From: Alistipes muris
GTDB taxonomy: Bacteria; Bacteroidota; Bacteroidia; Bacteroidales; Rikenellaceae
NCBI RefSeq assembly: GCF_943193205.1
Contig: NZ_CALPDD010000005.1
Span: forward strand, 83,437-147,436
Length of the DNA: 64,000 nt
Reading direction: 5' to 3'
Numbering within the stretch: position 1 is the stretch's first letter; each line of letters opens with the position of its first letter. Below are positions 36,349 to 45,233 of the stretch, piece by piece. The translations under genes were made by a program, and so were the position numbers. The notes under the pieces were generated by a model. It saw nothing but the letters and a program-made list of their open reading frames with translations. It was not told the DNA's origin and made no database searches.

Positions 36349-37206
36349 TCATTCCAAATAAACATATACGGGCAGGGCGTAGCTCGTGCCTCCCGCGTAG
36401 CGGCGGCGCTGATAGGTGGGCAGGGGCTGCGTTCGGGCCGGGTCGAGCAGGAAGCGCCGGATGTAGACTTCGGCGGCGGAGGTCCGCAGGGCCGTGTCGA
36501 CGGCGATGCGGTCGCGCATCCGCCAGCCTGCGCGGCTGCGGACGCTGCCCCTGCCTGCCCGTTCGGCCCGGGCGTGCGCGTCGTGCAGCCCGTATTCTTC
36601 CAGTCCCCGGTCCGGCAGGCGCCCCATGACCACCAGCTTCGCGCCGGGCCGTTCGTCGCGCAGGTCGCCCACGACCCACCGGACCATCCGCTGTTCGCTG
36701 CACAGCACCAGCCCGAGCGTGTCCGTCCGGAATCTCCGGGTGTCTCCTCGGCCGACAGGGCGGCGCAGAACGCCCTCGACGTAGAGGTAGCGGCGGCCCG
36801 GTTCGACGTAGTGCGGGAAAAAGCGGTCGCCGTAGTAGAGCAGGGCGAAATCCATGCCGTCCAGCGAGTTGAGGGTCCGGTGCAGATAGCTGTAATCGCT
36901 CTGGCAGGCCGCCGCGATGTCGCGGACGACCGCTTCGTTTTCGACGCTCCACAGGGCGATTATCGGCAGTCCCAGCGAATCGGCCAGCGCCGCCGTCCGG
37001 GCAATTTTGCGGCGGTAGCGTTCTGTGTTCCAGCGCAGGGCGCCCCGCGGCGTGTAGTCCGTGTCGTCGTAAAACAGCGAGGGGACAGTGTCGTAGAGGT
37101 GGTCGGCGTCGCAGTAGGCGATGCCCAGCGGCTGGGCCGTGGCGGTCGCCGCATGCAGGGCCAGCAGCAGAAGGGCGGTCCGCAGGAGGTTTCCCGGTGT
37201 GCGCAT
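36349..37206 (-). CDS. secreted endonuclease/exonuclease/phosphatase-fold protein, probably degenerate
   Basis: The product is 285 residues with a signal peptide (cut near TATAQ). The body follows the pattern of Bacteroidetes secreted EEP-fold proteins: YDTVPSLFYDDTDYTPRGALRWNTERYRRK, LPIIALWSVENEAVVRDI, YLHRTLNSLDGMDFALLYYGDRFFP. Several catalytic positions look altered: the usual E-V-E-N is S-V-E-N, the GDFND loop is represented by GRLPDRG, and no SDH motif is seen near the C-terminus. It starts 3 bases after the mnmA stop and is probably cotranscribed with it. The fold assignment is moderately sure; enzymatic activity is doubtful. Confidence 0.65.
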   Translation of the reverse strand: MRTPGNLLRTALLLLALHAATATAQPLGIAYCDADHLYDTVPSLFYDDTDYTPRGALRWNTERYRRKIARTAALADSLGLPIIALWSVENEAVVRDIAAACQSDYSYLHRTLNSLDGMDFALLYYGDRFFPHYVEPGRRYLYVEGVLRRPVGRGDTRRFRTDTLGLVLCSEQRMVRWVVGDLRDERPGAKLVVMGRLPDRGLEEYGLHDAHARAERAGRGSVRSRAGWRMRDRIAVDTALRTSAAEVYIRRFLLDPARTQPLPTYQRRRYAGGTSYALPVYVYLE

Positions 37207-37209
37207 GGG

Positions 37210-38409
37210 TTATTCTGCGATCACTCCCGAGCCGACGAGTTCGTCGCCGTCGTACCACGCGGCGAACTGGCCCGGGGCGATGCCGCGCTGCGGTGTGTCG
37301 AACACCAGAAAGGCCCCTTCGTCGCGGATGTAAAGCGTCGCGTCCTGCAACGGTTGGCGGTAGCGTATGCGCACCCGGAACCTCGCCTTGCCGCCTGCCG
37401 GAATCGCCCGCGCAGGGTCCAGCCAATGGATTTCGCCCGGTTCGATGCGCAGCGCCGGGCGCCACAGACCCGGGTGGGCGTCGCCCTCGCCTACGTAGAT
37501 GACGTTCGCGTCGACGTCGGTCGCCAGGATGAACAGCGATTCCTTGCGGCCCCCGATGCCCAGCCCTTTGCGTTGGCCGATGGTGTAGTAGTGGGCGCCG
37601 TTGTGGGTGCCTATCTTCTTGCCGTCGCGGACGGTGTAGCGCCACGGGGCCGCCAGCGCCGTCAGTTCGTCGGTCGAGGGGTCGTTCGCGGGCACGGCGG
37701 GGCGCAGTGCGAATTTGGGCCACGACGGGAGTATTTCGTGGATGTTGCCCGGTTTGGCGGCCAGCTTCTGTTGCAGGAAAACCGGCAGGTCGACCTTGCC
37801 CACGAAGCAGATGCCCTGCGAATCCTTGCGTTTGGCCGTGGCCAGGTGCTGTTCTTCGGCAATGCGCCGCACTTCGGGTTTCAGCAGTCCGCCCACCGGA
37901 AACAGCGCGTAGTGCAGCTGTTCCTGCGAGAGCTGGCACAGAAAATAGCTCTGATCCTTGTTGGGGTCGGTCCCCGCCAGCAGTTTGCAGTGCGTGCGTC
38001 CGTCGGCGTCCGTCTCCTCGGCCTTGCGGCAGTAGTGGCCCGTCGCCACGTAGTCGGCGCCTAATTGGAGCGCTTCGCGCAGAAAGACGTCGAACTTGAT
38101 TTCGCGGTTGCACAGCACGTCCGGATTGGGGGTGCGGCCGCGTTCGTACTCGGCGAACATGTAGTCGACCACGCGCGTGCGGTATTCGGCCGACAAATCG
38201 ACCACGTGCAGCGGGATGTCCAGCCGCTTGGCCACCAGCTCGGCGAAAACCCGGTCGTCGTGCCACGGGCAGTCGCCCTCCAGGGTCCCCGTCGTGTCGT
38301 GCCAGTTGACCATGAAAAGACCGATGACTTCGTGTCCCTGCTCTTTCAGCAGCCACGCCGCCACCGACGAATCCACCCCGCCCGAAAGTCCTATCACTAC
38401 GCGTGCCAT
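37210..38409 (-). CDS. mnmA: tRNA-specific 2-thiouridylase
   Basis: The product is 399 residues. It makes the 2-thio group of wobble uridine 34 in tRNAs for Lys, Glu and Gln. The PP-loop VVIGLSGGVDSSVAAWLL is at 4-21, TPNPDVLCNREIKFD holds the first catalytic Cys (about 99), and SQGICFVGK the second (about 199). YYTIGQRKGLGIGG and the C-terminal beta-barrel (PLQDATLYI, AAWYDGDELVGSGVI) complete the family. It follows rimM after one base. Confidence 0.96.
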   Translation of the reverse strand: MARVVIGLSGGVDSSVAAWLLKEQGHEVIGLFMVNWHDTTGTLEGDCPWHDDRVFAELVAKRLDIPLHVVDLSAEYRTRVVDYMFAEYERGRTPNPDVLCNREIKFDVFLREALQLGADYVATGHYCRKAEETDADGRTHCKLLAGTDPNKDQSYFLCQLSQEQLHYALFPVGGLLKPEVRRIAEEQHLATAKRKDSQGICFVGKVDLPVFLQQKLAAKPGNIHEILPSWPKFALRPAVPANDPSTDELTALAAPWRYTVRDGKKIGTHNGAHYYTIGQRKGLGIGGRKESLFILATDVDANVIYVGEGDAHPGLWRPALRIEPGEIHWLDPARAIPAGGKARFRVRIRYRQPLQDATLYIRDEGAFLVFDTPQRGIAPGQFAAWYDGDELVGSGVIAE

Positions 38410-38410
38410 G

Positions 38411-38941
38411 CTATTCCAACGTTAAAAGTCCGGCGGGCAGGACGAACCGGATGCGCCGCTCCCCGAAGTCGATGCGGGCTATGAATTCCTCCGCGGCGGG
38501 GACCAGCACGCGCCGGCCCTCGATTTCCAGCTCGAAGAGCGGATTGGCTTCGCTGTCGTAGTAGTCGGTCAGCGTGCCCGAGCACTTCCGGGGCGTTTCG
38601 CCCTCGTCTGCGGCGAGTTCTTCGGCTTCGGCCGCAAAGCCGATGAGGTCTTCGAGGTAGAATTCGTCGTCCTCCTCGTCGCTTTGTTCGATGCGGAATT
38701 CCAGCCCCAGCAGTTCCGAGGCCCGGCGGTCGGTGTCCAGGTCGGCGAACGCCGCCACGGCTCCCGTCTGCCCGCGCCGCTCGAAGCGTTCGCACCACAG
38801 CGGTACTTCCAGCGCGTCGACGGTGACCAGAAGCGGCACGGTTTCCGGGTCGAAATCCTCCGGAAATCCGGCGTAGAGCGACAGCATTACGCCGCCGTCC
38901 GTACCGAACAGTTTGTTGATTCTGCCTGCGGGGGTTGTCAT
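38411..38941 (-). CDS. rimM: 16S rRNA processing protein RimM
   Basis: The product is 176 residues. The N-terminal barrel begins AGRINKLFGTDGGVMLSLY (about 5-23), a shorter form of the G-x-I-xx-xhGxxG-x-h RimM opening. The C-terminal PRC-barrel shows LTDYYDSEANPLFELEIEGRRVLVPAAEEFI, the family's VPFV..FV-like stretch. A strongly acidic insert (SDEEDDEFYLEDLIGFAAEAEELAADEGET in two parts) joins the halves. It assists 30S head maturation with S19. Its position between rpsP and a tRNA-modification gene matches the common rpsP-rimM order. Confidence 0.85.
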   Translation of the reverse strand: MTTPAGRINKLFGTDGGVMLSLYAGFPEDFDPETVPLLVTVDALEVPLWCERFERRGQTGAVAAFADLDTDRRASELLGLEFRIEQSDEEDDEFYLEDLIGFAAEAEELAADEGETPRKCSGTLTDYYDSEANPLFELEIEGRRVLVPAAEEFIARIDFGERRIRFVLPAGLLTLE

Positions 38942-39008
38942 GGGAATGTCGTCTTTCGGGGGTTCTTCGGCGGCGGGGCCGCCTCCTGCGAGTCGCAGTA
39001 AAACAAAA

Positions 39009-39044
39009 CCCGGTAAATCTCCCGCGACGGGAAACTTACCGGGA
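39009..39044 (-). terminator. terminator after rpsP
   Basis: CCCGGTAA pairs with TTACCGGG; an inner CCCG/CGGG extends the hairpin. On the minus strand it is followed by GTTTTGTTTTA. It lies between rpsP and rimM, so rimM-mnmA expression depends on read-through or another start. Confidence 0.8.
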
Positions 39045-39067
39045 TTCGATATGAATTGTGTGTTCCG

Positions 39068-39637
39068 TTATTCGGCAGCGGGTGCTTCGGCTTCGGGAGC
39101 GGCCTCCTCGGCGGCAGGTGCTTCCTCTGCGCTTTCGGCAGCAGCGGCTTCTTCAGCTTCCTTGGCGGCAGCTTCGGCAGCGGCTTTCTTCTCGGCGATA
39201 GCCTTCGCACGGTCTTCGTTCACCTTGGCTTCGGCAGCCAGACGGGCTTTCTCGGCCGACTTGGCATCGGTAGCCAGCTTGTTGGTCTTGGCTTCGATCT
39301 TGCCGTTCTTGGCGTCGAGCCACTTGTTGAAGCGGGCTTCGGCTTCGGCCTCCGTGAAGGCGCCTTTGGCTACACCGCCCAGCAGGTGCTTCTTGTAGAG
39401 TACACCCTTGTACGAGAGGATGGCCCGGCAGGTGTCGGTGGGTTGTGCGCCTTTGAGTAACCAACCCAATGCTTGCTCGAAGTTCAGGTCGATCGTAGCA
39501 GGATTCGTGTTGGGGTTGTAGGTGCCCAACTTCTCGATGAATTTACCATCACGTGGCGCTCTGCTATCTGCGGCAACGATGTGGTAGAAAGCGTAGCCTT
39601 TCTTACCGTGGCGTGCCAGACGAATTTTAACAGCCAT
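39068..39637 (-). CDS. rpsP: 30S ribosomal protein S16 with long C-terminal extension
   Basis: The product is 189 residues, against about 80-90 in most bacteria. The S16 core is complete: [38 protein letters not shown] in the first 40 residues, then YNPNT and [19 protein letters not shown]. From about residue 115 it becomes a low-complexity Lys/Ala and finally Ala/Glu tail ([19 protein letters not shown]). Such tails are typical of Bacteroidetes S16; their role is not known. Confidence 0.97.
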   Translation of the reverse strand: MAVKIRLARHGKKGYAFYHIVAADSRAPRDGKFIEKLGTYNPNTNPATIDLNFEQALGWLLKGAQPTDTCRAILSYKGVLYKKHLLGGVAKGAFTEAEAEARFNKWLDAKNGKIEAKTNKLATDAKSAEKARLAAEAKVNEDRAKAIAEKKAAAEAAAKEAEEAAAAESAEEAPAAEEAAPEAEAPAAE

Positions 39638-39698
39638 TTGCTATAAAATTGTTTGATTTGGTTAATAAAACGCTCAGCCCTTCCGGGTTATCAGCCCG

Positions 39699-39729
39699 CA
39701 AATGTAGACAAAATATTCCGCCCGGCAAA
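39699..39729 (-). promoter_or_regulatory. rpsP promoter, TTTG-N19-TACATTTG
   Basis: On the minus strand TTTG (39726-39729), 19 bases, then TACATTTG (39699-39706). The leader to the rpsP ATG is about 55 bases. Confidence 0.7.
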
Positions 39730-39811
39730 ATAAATCGTGCAAAAAAGAGGGTTGCGGGCGGCGAATCCGCTCCGGGAGCCGGAATTATGAAAAACTTTTC
39801 GTATCTTCGCA

Positions 39812-39819
39812 CCGCCGGA
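39812..39819 (+). promoter_or_regulatory. -7-like box (TATCTTCG) for tRNA-Arg
   Basis: TATCTTCG ends 6 bases before the mature 5' end of the tRNA, the distance expected for a -7 box. It is one base off consensus. Confidence 0.45.
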
Positions 39820-39825
39820 CCGATT

Positions 39826-39899
39826 GGTTCCGTAGCTCAGTTGGATAGAGCAACAGCCTTCTAAGCTGTGGGTCTTGGGTTCGAATCCCAACGGAATCA
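39826..39899 (+). tRNA. tRNA-Arg (anticodon TCT)
   Basis: A full cloverleaf can be drawn. Acceptor GGTTCCG pairs with CGGAATC (one G-T pair), discriminator A. The D stem is GCTC/GAGC. The anticodon stem ACAGC/GCTGT holds the loop CTTCTAA with anticodon TCT. The T stem is TTGGG/CCCAA with loop TTCGAAT. CCA is not encoded. It reads AGA/AGG arginine codons, which are rare in the neighbouring GC-rich genes. Confidence 0.96.
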
Positions 39900-39913
39900 C
39901 TTTTCTGCAATCT

Positions 39914-39943
39914 GCGACCGAGGTTTTTCCCGGTCGCTTTTTT
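39914..39943 (+). terminator. terminator after tRNA-Arg
   Basis: GCGACCG pairs with CGGTCGC around a 10-base loop and is followed by six T, 15 bases after the tRNA. Confidence 0.88.
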
Positions 39944-39957
39944 GTCGGTATCCCGAA

Positions 39958-41685
39958 TCAGCGATAGAACGTTCCCTCCCAGCTGGCTGTGTTGCCCGCG
40001 CCGTCGCGCACCGTCAGGCGGACGGTATGCCGGCTGCGGGTGGGCGGGGTGTCGAACGTGTGGAACAGCCGCCCCGTCATGGGGTAGCGTTCGCAGGGGA
40101 CCCATTGGCCGTCGATGAGCAGCGTGTAGGCGGCGATTCCCGAAAAGTTGTCCGTCGCGCGGAATCCGATTGCGTCGCTTTGCGAGAGGTCGGCATCCCG
40201 TCCGAAGTTGGCCGTAATGCGGGGCGGTACCAGGTCGGCCACCACGAACAGCGGGTCGGAGGTGTAGGTCGACGCCGTCACGACACCTTCCTTGCAAGAG
40301 CCGCCTACATAGGCGGCCCGGCCTTGGGCCGTCCGGCGCGCAAGAACCGCGTGGGGACGCATCCGGGCGGGGATTTCGGTCCGAATCGAAACGCTCATCG
40401 TCTTCCGCAGGGGCGTGGCCGGAGGAAGTGCCCGGTAGGCGGGCGAAAGCGCTACGAGGCCCGTGTCGACCCGGGGTGCCGCCGTCTGTTCGGGGCGGCA
40501 GGCAAGAGTTTCGTGCAGGGCTCCGGCGGGTATCCGCGCGGTCATCTTTCCGCAGGTCAGGGTCGCGGCGTGCCCGGGCCGGACGATTCTTGCCAGCGTG
40601 TCGGCCGTGGCGCGGAACTCCTCCTCGCGGCCCCGGATGTCGAATTCTATCTGCGAGCGGTTGCCGCTGTCGTCTTCGGCTTCGATGCGGATGCGGCGTA
40701 GCTGCCCGGGGACGGTGCGGATTATTCCGCGGTCGGTCATCGCCGTGTAGAAGCAGTCGGGGGCCGCTTCGGCCTGCGCCAGGCGGAACGCTTCGTTGCG
40801 CGTGGCTATCTGGATGGGGTAGTGGCTCACCGCGTCGCAGCAGCGCGACTGGGCGAACGTGAAGCCGTCCATCCGGTATTCGTAGTAGCGTTCGCCGTCG
40901 GCCCATGCCGTCACGCGCCACAGCCCGAAACGGTTGTGCACGCCGTTGCGGCGGTCGGTGATTTCCGCCACGAAATAGCCTTTGCGGCCGACGCCGAGCG
41001 GTTCTTCGCGGTTGAGCCGGTATGTTCCCTCGTGGCTGCGCACGGCCGTGTAGCTTTCCGGGGCCTTGCGTGCGCAAAGTCCGCCGGGCAGGGTGTCGAT
41101 TTCGACGTAGTGGATTTTCACGATGCGCGGCGGCAGCGAATCCACCGGCCGGATGATTCCTTCGCGCACCACGTTGTAGAGCCGTTGGGTCCGCGTGTCG
41201 CGGATCTCGAAATGGAGGTGCGGGCCCGACGACGAGCCGCTGTTGCCCGAGTAGCCGATTACTTCGCCTTGGCGGACGGGCAGTTTGCTGTGGCCGAAAA
41301 AGAGGTTGAGGCTGTTCTTGCCTTGGGCGCGGCGTTCCTGCGCGACGAGTTGTTCGATGTCGTCGCGGAAGCGTTGCAGATGGCCGTAGACGGCCGTCGT
41401 GCCGTTGTTCAGCGTCAGGTAGATGGCCCGTCCGTAGCCGCCGGGCGATACCGACAGGCGCGAAACATGGCCGTCGGCCACCGCCACCAGTTCCTTGCCC
41501 TCGGTGCCGCCCGTGCGGATGTCCACTCCCGCGTGGAAGTGGCCCGGGCGTATTTCGCCGAAGTTGGATGAGCAGGTGCCGTCGACGTCGCGGATGGGGT
41601 AGAGGTAGTCCGCCGGGTCGAGGGCCTGTCCCCGCGCTCTGGCCGTCAGTGCCGTCAGAAGCAGTATGGTCAGAAGTCGTCGCAT
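39958..41685 (-). CDS. M23 family metallopeptidase, exported
   Basis: The product is 575 residues with a signal peptide (cut near ARARGQA). The lysostaphin/LytM-type zinc site is complete: GHFHAGVDIRTGG (His 49/51 and Asp 55) and GPHLHFEIRD (about 155-164), with YLTLNNGTTAVYGHLQRF between. The long C-terminal part (about 190-575) has Ig-like or beta-sandwich character (DLVPPRITANFG, TVRLTVRDGAGNTASWEGTF). It should cleave peptidoglycan cross-bridges or regulate a hydrolase in the periplasm. It ends the operon and overlaps the end of recX by 16 bases. Confidence 0.93.
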   Translation of the reverse strand: MRRLLTILLLTALTARARGQALDPADYLYPIRDVDGTCSSNFGEIRPGHFHAGVDIRTGGTEGKELVAVADGHVSRLSVSPGGYGRAIYLTLNNGTTAVYGHLQRFRDDIEQLVAQERRAQGKNSLNLFFGHSKLPVRQGEVIGYSGNSGSSSGPHLHFEIRDTRTQRLYNVVREGIIRPVDSLPPRIVKIHYVEIDTLPGGLCARKAPESYTAVRSHEGTYRLNREEPLGVGRKGYFVAEITDRRNGVHNRFGLWRVTAWADGERYYEYRMDGFTFAQSRCCDAVSHYPIQIATRNEAFRLAQAEAAPDCFYTAMTDRGIIRTVPGQLRRIRIEAEDDSGNRSQIEFDIRGREEEFRATADTLARIVRPGHAATLTCGKMTARIPAGALHETLACRPEQTAAPRVDTGLVALSPAYRALPPATPLRKTMSVSIRTEIPARMRPHAVLARRTAQGRAAYVGGSCKEGVVTASTYTSDPLFVVADLVPPRITANFGRDADLSQSDAIGFRATDNFSGIAAYTLLIDGQWVPCERYPMTGRLFHTFDTPPTRSRHTVRLTVRDGAGNTASWEGTFYR

Positions 41686-42194
41686 GATTCCGTGTCGGCC
41701 ACCAGCGCGGCGACCGTTTCGTGTACGGTTTCGTAGTCGTATCCCAGCCCGAGACCGTAGCGCATCAGTTTGTTTTTCAGTTCGTAGCGTGTTTCGCAGT
41801 GCAGCAGCCGGAGTTTGCGTTCGAGCTGCGTGCGCAGCCGTTCGGCCGTTCCCGTGCGGTCGGCCGCGCCGAGGGCTTCCTCGATGGTTTCGCGCGCCAC
41901 TCCCTTGCGTTGCAGGGCCGCGCGGATTTTGTATTCGCCCCAGCCGCTCAGCCGCATCTTTTCGCGGACGAAAGCCCCCGCATAGCGGCTGTCGTCGATG
42001 AAGCGGTCGTTTACCAGCCGCGCCAGCACTCGCTCCGCATCGCTGTCGTTCAGCCCCCAGCCGTGCATCAGCCGCCGGGCGTCGCCCTCCGATTTCTCGG
42101 CCCGGGCACAGAGCCGCATCAGCGACGCCAGCGCCTGGTCGGGCGTCTTGGTCCGCCGGGCCGCGGGGTTCGGTTTCAGTTTAGGCGTGCGCAT
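41670..42194 (-). CDS. recX: regulatory protein RecX
   Basis: The product is about 174 residues of three-helix RecX repeats: ALASLMRLCARAEKSEGDARRLM, VLARLVNDRFIDDSRYAGAFVREK, then RLSGWGEYKIRAALQRKGV. RecX limits RecA filament growth, acting in the cytoplasm. The ATG at 42194 overlaps the end of prmC by 19 bases. recA is not in the window. An N-terminal basic extension (LKPNPAARRTKT) precedes the first repeat. Confidence 0.9.
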   Translation of the reverse strand: MRTPKLKPNPAARRTKTPDQALASLMRLCARAEKSEGDARRLMHGWGLNDSDAERVLARLVNDRFIDDSRYAGAFVREKMRLSGWGEYKIRAALQRKGVARETIEEALGAADRTGTAERLRTQLERKLRLLHCETRYELKNKLMRYGLGLGYDYETVHETVAALVADTESCDDF

Positions 42195-43018
42195 AGCATG
42201 CGGGGTTTTCCGTTCATATCTTCGCGCAGGCGGATTGCGCCGTAGCCCTCCTCCGCCAGCAGGCGTTCCAGCGCTCCGGCGGCCGTGTGGTAAATCTCGA
42301 AGTAGAGCTTCCCGCCCGGTTCCAGCATGCGGCGTCCGGCCCGGGCGATGGCCCGGTAGAAGCGCAGCGGGTCGCCGTCGGGGACGAACAGCGCTTCGGC
42401 GGGTTCGTGGTCCCGCACGTTGGGGTGCATCGCCGCGCGGTCGCTCTGCGGTACGTAGGGCGGGTTGGAGACCACCACGTCGAACCGTTCCGGGAAGCGC
42501 TCGGCCAGTCCGTTCAGCGCATTGGCCTGCCGCAGGGTCACGGCCGCCCCGAGCGTCCGGCAGTTTTCGGCCGCTGTCGCCAGCGCTTTTTCGGAAATGT
42601 CGGCTCCGAACACCTCGGCGCCGGGCAGTTCCAGTGCCAGCGTCGCCGCTATGCAGCCGCTTCCGGTGCCGACGTCCAGTAGGCGGCGGGCCTGCCGTTC
42701 GTCGGCGACGATCCAGGCCGCGAGTTCCTCGGTTTCGGGGCGGGGTATCAGCACCCCCTCGCGCACGGCGAAGCGGCGGCCCGAAAATTCGGTGTGCCCT
42801 ATTATATATTGTACGGGTTCTCCCGCGGCGAGCCGGGCGACCGTCTCTTCCAGCCCCTCGATTTCGAGCGGGGCGCCGGGGTCGGTCAGCAGGGCTGCGG
42901 CAGGCAGCTGCGCCAGCTCCGATATGCACAGCAGGGCGATGCTCCGGGCTTCGCGCGCGTCGTAAAGCGGGGTCAGCGCCGCCGCCGTCCGGTCGAGTAT
43001 GTTGCGCCGTGTCGTCAT
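42176..43018 (-). CDS. prmC: release factor glutamine methyltransferase (HemK)
   Basis: The product is about 280 residues. It methylates the Gln of the GGQ motif in release factors RF1 and RF2 with S-adenosylmethionine. Features are GEPVQYIIGHTEFSGRRFAV, IPRPETEELA, SAM motif I LLDVGTGSGCIAATLAL (about 110-126) and the catalytic VVSNPPYVP (about 174-182). Start and stop both overlap neighbours (aroC by ATGA, recX by 19 bases). Its substrate RF2 is encoded at 21871 in this window. Confidence 0.95.
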   Translation of the reverse strand: MTTRRNILDRTAAALTPLYDAREARSIALLCISELAQLPAAALLTDPGAPLEIEGLEETVARLAAGEPVQYIIGHTEFSGRRFAVREGVLIPRPETEELAAWIVADERQARRLLDVGTGSGCIAATLALELPGAEVFGADISEKALATAAENCRTLGAAVTLRQANALNGLAERFPERFDVVVSNPPYVPQSDRAAMHPNVRDHEPAEALFVPDGDPLRFYRAIARAGRRMLEPGGKLYFEIYHTAAGALERLLAEEGYGAIRLREDMNGKPRMLCARLN

Positions 43019-43992
43019 CTGCGTAGGTCTGCCAGTGCGATGGCTACGGCCGCTTCGACGGCCGCGGCTCCCCGCAGGGCGATGCAGGCGTCGTGCCGTC
43101 CGCCGATGGCGAGCGGTTCCGGGCGGCCCGTCGTGCGGTTGTAGGTCGTCTGTTCGCGGGCGATGCTGGCCGTGGGCTTGAACGCGGCGCGGACCACCAG
43201 TTCGTTGCCGTTGGTCAGACCGCCGACGATGCCCCCCGCGTGGTTGGTCGCCGTGCGGCCCGCGGCGTCGAGAATCGGGTCGTTGTGCTCCGAGCCCCGC
43301 ATCCGTGCCGCGGCGAATCCGCTGCCGAATTCCACCCCCTTGACGCCCGGTATGGCGAAGAGCAGGTGGGCCGTCAGGCTCTCGGCCGAATCGAAGAAGG
43401 GTTCGCCCCAGCCTGCCGGGATGCCCTCGGCGCGGCATTCGACTATGCCGCCCACCGAATCGCCGTCGGCCGCGGCCGCGCGTACGATTTCGCCGAACCG
43501 GGCCGGGTCGGTGCAGCCGCCGATTTCGGCGACGTGCGTGGCGAAGCGGACCGTTTCGGGCAGCAGTTTCTTGGCCACCGCCCCTGCGGCCACAAGGGCC
43601 AGGGTCAGCCGTCCCGAGAAATGGCCGCCGCCCCGGGGGTCGTTGAAGCCGCCGGAGCGTTCCCATGCCACGCGGTCGGCGTGCGAGGGGCGGTCGTGGC
43701 CCGTGAGGGCCTCATAGTCGTCCGGGCGTGTGTCGCTGTTGGCGAATACGAGGGTCAGCGGGGCTCCGGTGGTGTAGCCTTTATAGATGCCCGCTACGAT
43801 TTGCGGCTCGTCCTTTTCTTGGCGCGGGGTGGTTCCTGCGGCGCCGCAGGAGCGGCGCCGGGCCAGGTCGGCGGCGAAGTCGTCGGCCGAAAGGGCCATG
43901 CCCGCAGGCACGCCGTCTATCGTCAGTCCGATTTGCGGGCCGTGCGATTCGCCCCAGAGGGCCAGCCGGAATTGCGTGCCGAACCGGTTCAT
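43015..43992 (-). CDS. aroC: chorismate synthase
   Basis: The product is about 325 residues. It converts EPSP to chorismate with reduced FMN, the last common step of aromatic synthesis. Signatures are FGTQFRLALWGESHGPQIGLTIDG (about 4-27), LARRRSC, RPSHADRVAW, DPRGGGHFSGRLTLALVAAGAVAKK and the C-terminal GIVGGLTNGNELVVRAAFKPT. Its start overlaps the stop of aroA as ATGA, so the two consecutive enzymes are coupled. Confidence 0.96.
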   Translation of the reverse strand: MNRFGTQFRLALWGESHGPQIGLTIDGVPAGMALSADDFAADLARRRSCGAAGTTPRQEKDEPQIVAGIYKGYTTGAPLTLVFANSDTRPDDYEALTGHDRPSHADRVAWERSGGFNDPRGGGHFSGRLTLALVAAGAVAKKLLPETVRFATHVAEIGGCTDPARFGEIVRAAAADGDSVGGIVECRAEGIPAGWGEPFFDSAESLTAHLLFAIPGVKGVEFGSGFAAARMRGSEHNDPILDAAGRTATNHAGGIVGGLTNGNELVVRAAFKPTASIAREQTTYNRTTGRPEPLAIGGRHDACIALRGAAAVEAAVAIALADLRR

Positions 43993-45233
43993 GCCTTGAG
44001 GGTTTTCAGGTCGCCGAAAAATCCGGGGTAGCTTTTGGCCACGCATCCGGCGTCTTCTATCGTCACGGGTCCTGCGGCCCGCAGAGCCGCTACCGCCAGC
44101 GACATGGCCATGCGGTGGTCGCCATGGCTCCGGACCGCGGCCGCACGGATTTCGCCGCCACGGATGCGCATCGTGTCCTCCTCGCTGAGGTCGACTTCGA
44201 TGCCCAGCCGTCCGTATTCTTCGCGGATGGCTTCGGCGCGGTTGCATTCCTTGTGTTGCAGGCGCGAGGTGCCGTGCAGGACGCTCACGCCGTCGGCCGC
44301 CGCAGCCAGCGCGGCCAGCGCCGGGAAAAGGTCGGGGCAGTGGGTGGCGTCGAACTCGAATCCGCGCAGGGGCCGCCGTGCCGCCGTGATGGAGTGCGGT
44401 TCGTCGATGACGGCCGCGCCTGCCCGCACGAGCGCTTCGCAGATGGCCGTGTCGGCTTGTTTGGAGAGCATCGAGACGTTGCGCACGGTCACTTCGCCGG
44501 CCGTCGCGCCCGCCACCAGGAGCATGGCCGCAGCGCTCCAGTCGCCCTCGACGGCGAAGTCGGTGCCGCGGTAGCGTTGGCCGCCGGGGATGTAGAATTC
44601 GCGGTAGTCGTTGTGGCAGATTTCCACGCCGAACCGGGCGGCGGTGTCTATGGTCATGTCCAGGTAGGGGATCGAGACGGCCCGACGCACATGGAGGGTC
44701 GTGTCTTCGGCGGCCAGCGGCAGGGCCAGCAGCAGCCCCGTGATGAATTGCGACGAGACCGAGCCGTCGGCTTCGGCCGTGCCGCCGCGCAGTGGGCCGC
44801 AGACTTCCATCGGCAGGTATCCGCCGTGGTCCTCCACCCGCACGCCCAATTGCCGGAGCGGCCCGACCATCATCTCCATCGGGCGGCCCAGCAGCGATTT
44901 TTCGCCCTCGATTCGGACGGGCGTGCCGCAGAGCGCGGCGATGGGGGTGAAAAGGCGGGTCGCCAACCCCGATTCGCCGACCTCCAGCACCCGGCTGCGG
45001 GGGTGCAGCCCGCCGCGGATCAGAAGCGTATGTTCGTCGGTGTGCGTTACTTCGGCGCCCAGCGTTTCGATGCAGCGCAGGGCCGAACGGGTGTCGTCGC
45101 AGTATTCGATGTTGTGCAGCACGGTCCGCTCCTCCGAGAGCAGCGATGCCGCCAGGGCGCGCTGGGCATAGCTCTTCGAGCAGGGGGGCGTCAGCGCGCC
45201 TCGGACGCTCCCCGGAGGCAGGGTGATCTCCAT
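43989..45233 (-). CDS. aroA: 3-phosphoshikimate 1-carboxyvinyltransferase (EPSP synthase)
   Basis: The product is about 414 residues. It joins PEP to shikimate-3-phosphate. The active-site parts are PPCSKSYAQRALAASLLS (about 17-34), VGESGLATRLFTPIAAL (from the LFxxN-type region), SSQFITGLLLALP, GDWSAAAMLLVAGA, and the C-terminal RSHGDHRMAMSLAVAALRA with the PEP-binding Arg. The start is either ATG at 45233 (TGATG overlap with the lptB stop) or the preceding GTG at 45236; I use the ATG. Confidence 0.95.
   Translation of the reverse strand: MEITLPPGSVRGALTPPCSKSYAQRALAASLLSEERTVLHNIEYCDDTRSALRCIETLGAEVTHTDEHTLLIRGGLHPRSRVLEVGESGLATRLFTPIAALCGTPVRIEGEKSLLGRPMEMMVGPLRQLGVRVEDHGGYLPMEVCGPLRGGTAEADGSVSSQFITGLLLALPLAAEDTTLHVRRAVSIPYLDMTIDTAARFGVEICHNDYREFYIPGGQRYRGTDFAVEGDWSAAAMLLVAGATAGEVTVRNVSMLSKQADTAICEALVRAGAAVIDEPHSITAARRPLRGFEFDATHCPDLFPALAALAAAADGVSVLHGTSRLQHKECNRAEAIREEYGRLGIEVDLSEEDTMRIRGGEIRAAAVRSHGDHRMAMSLAVAALRAAGPVTIEDAGCVAKSYPGFFGDLKTLKA

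Noticed and set aside
39826..39899. Attachment site for an integrated element at the tRNA gene
   Set aside because: No duplicated 3' tRNA end, integrase or foreign-looking genes are seen next to it.
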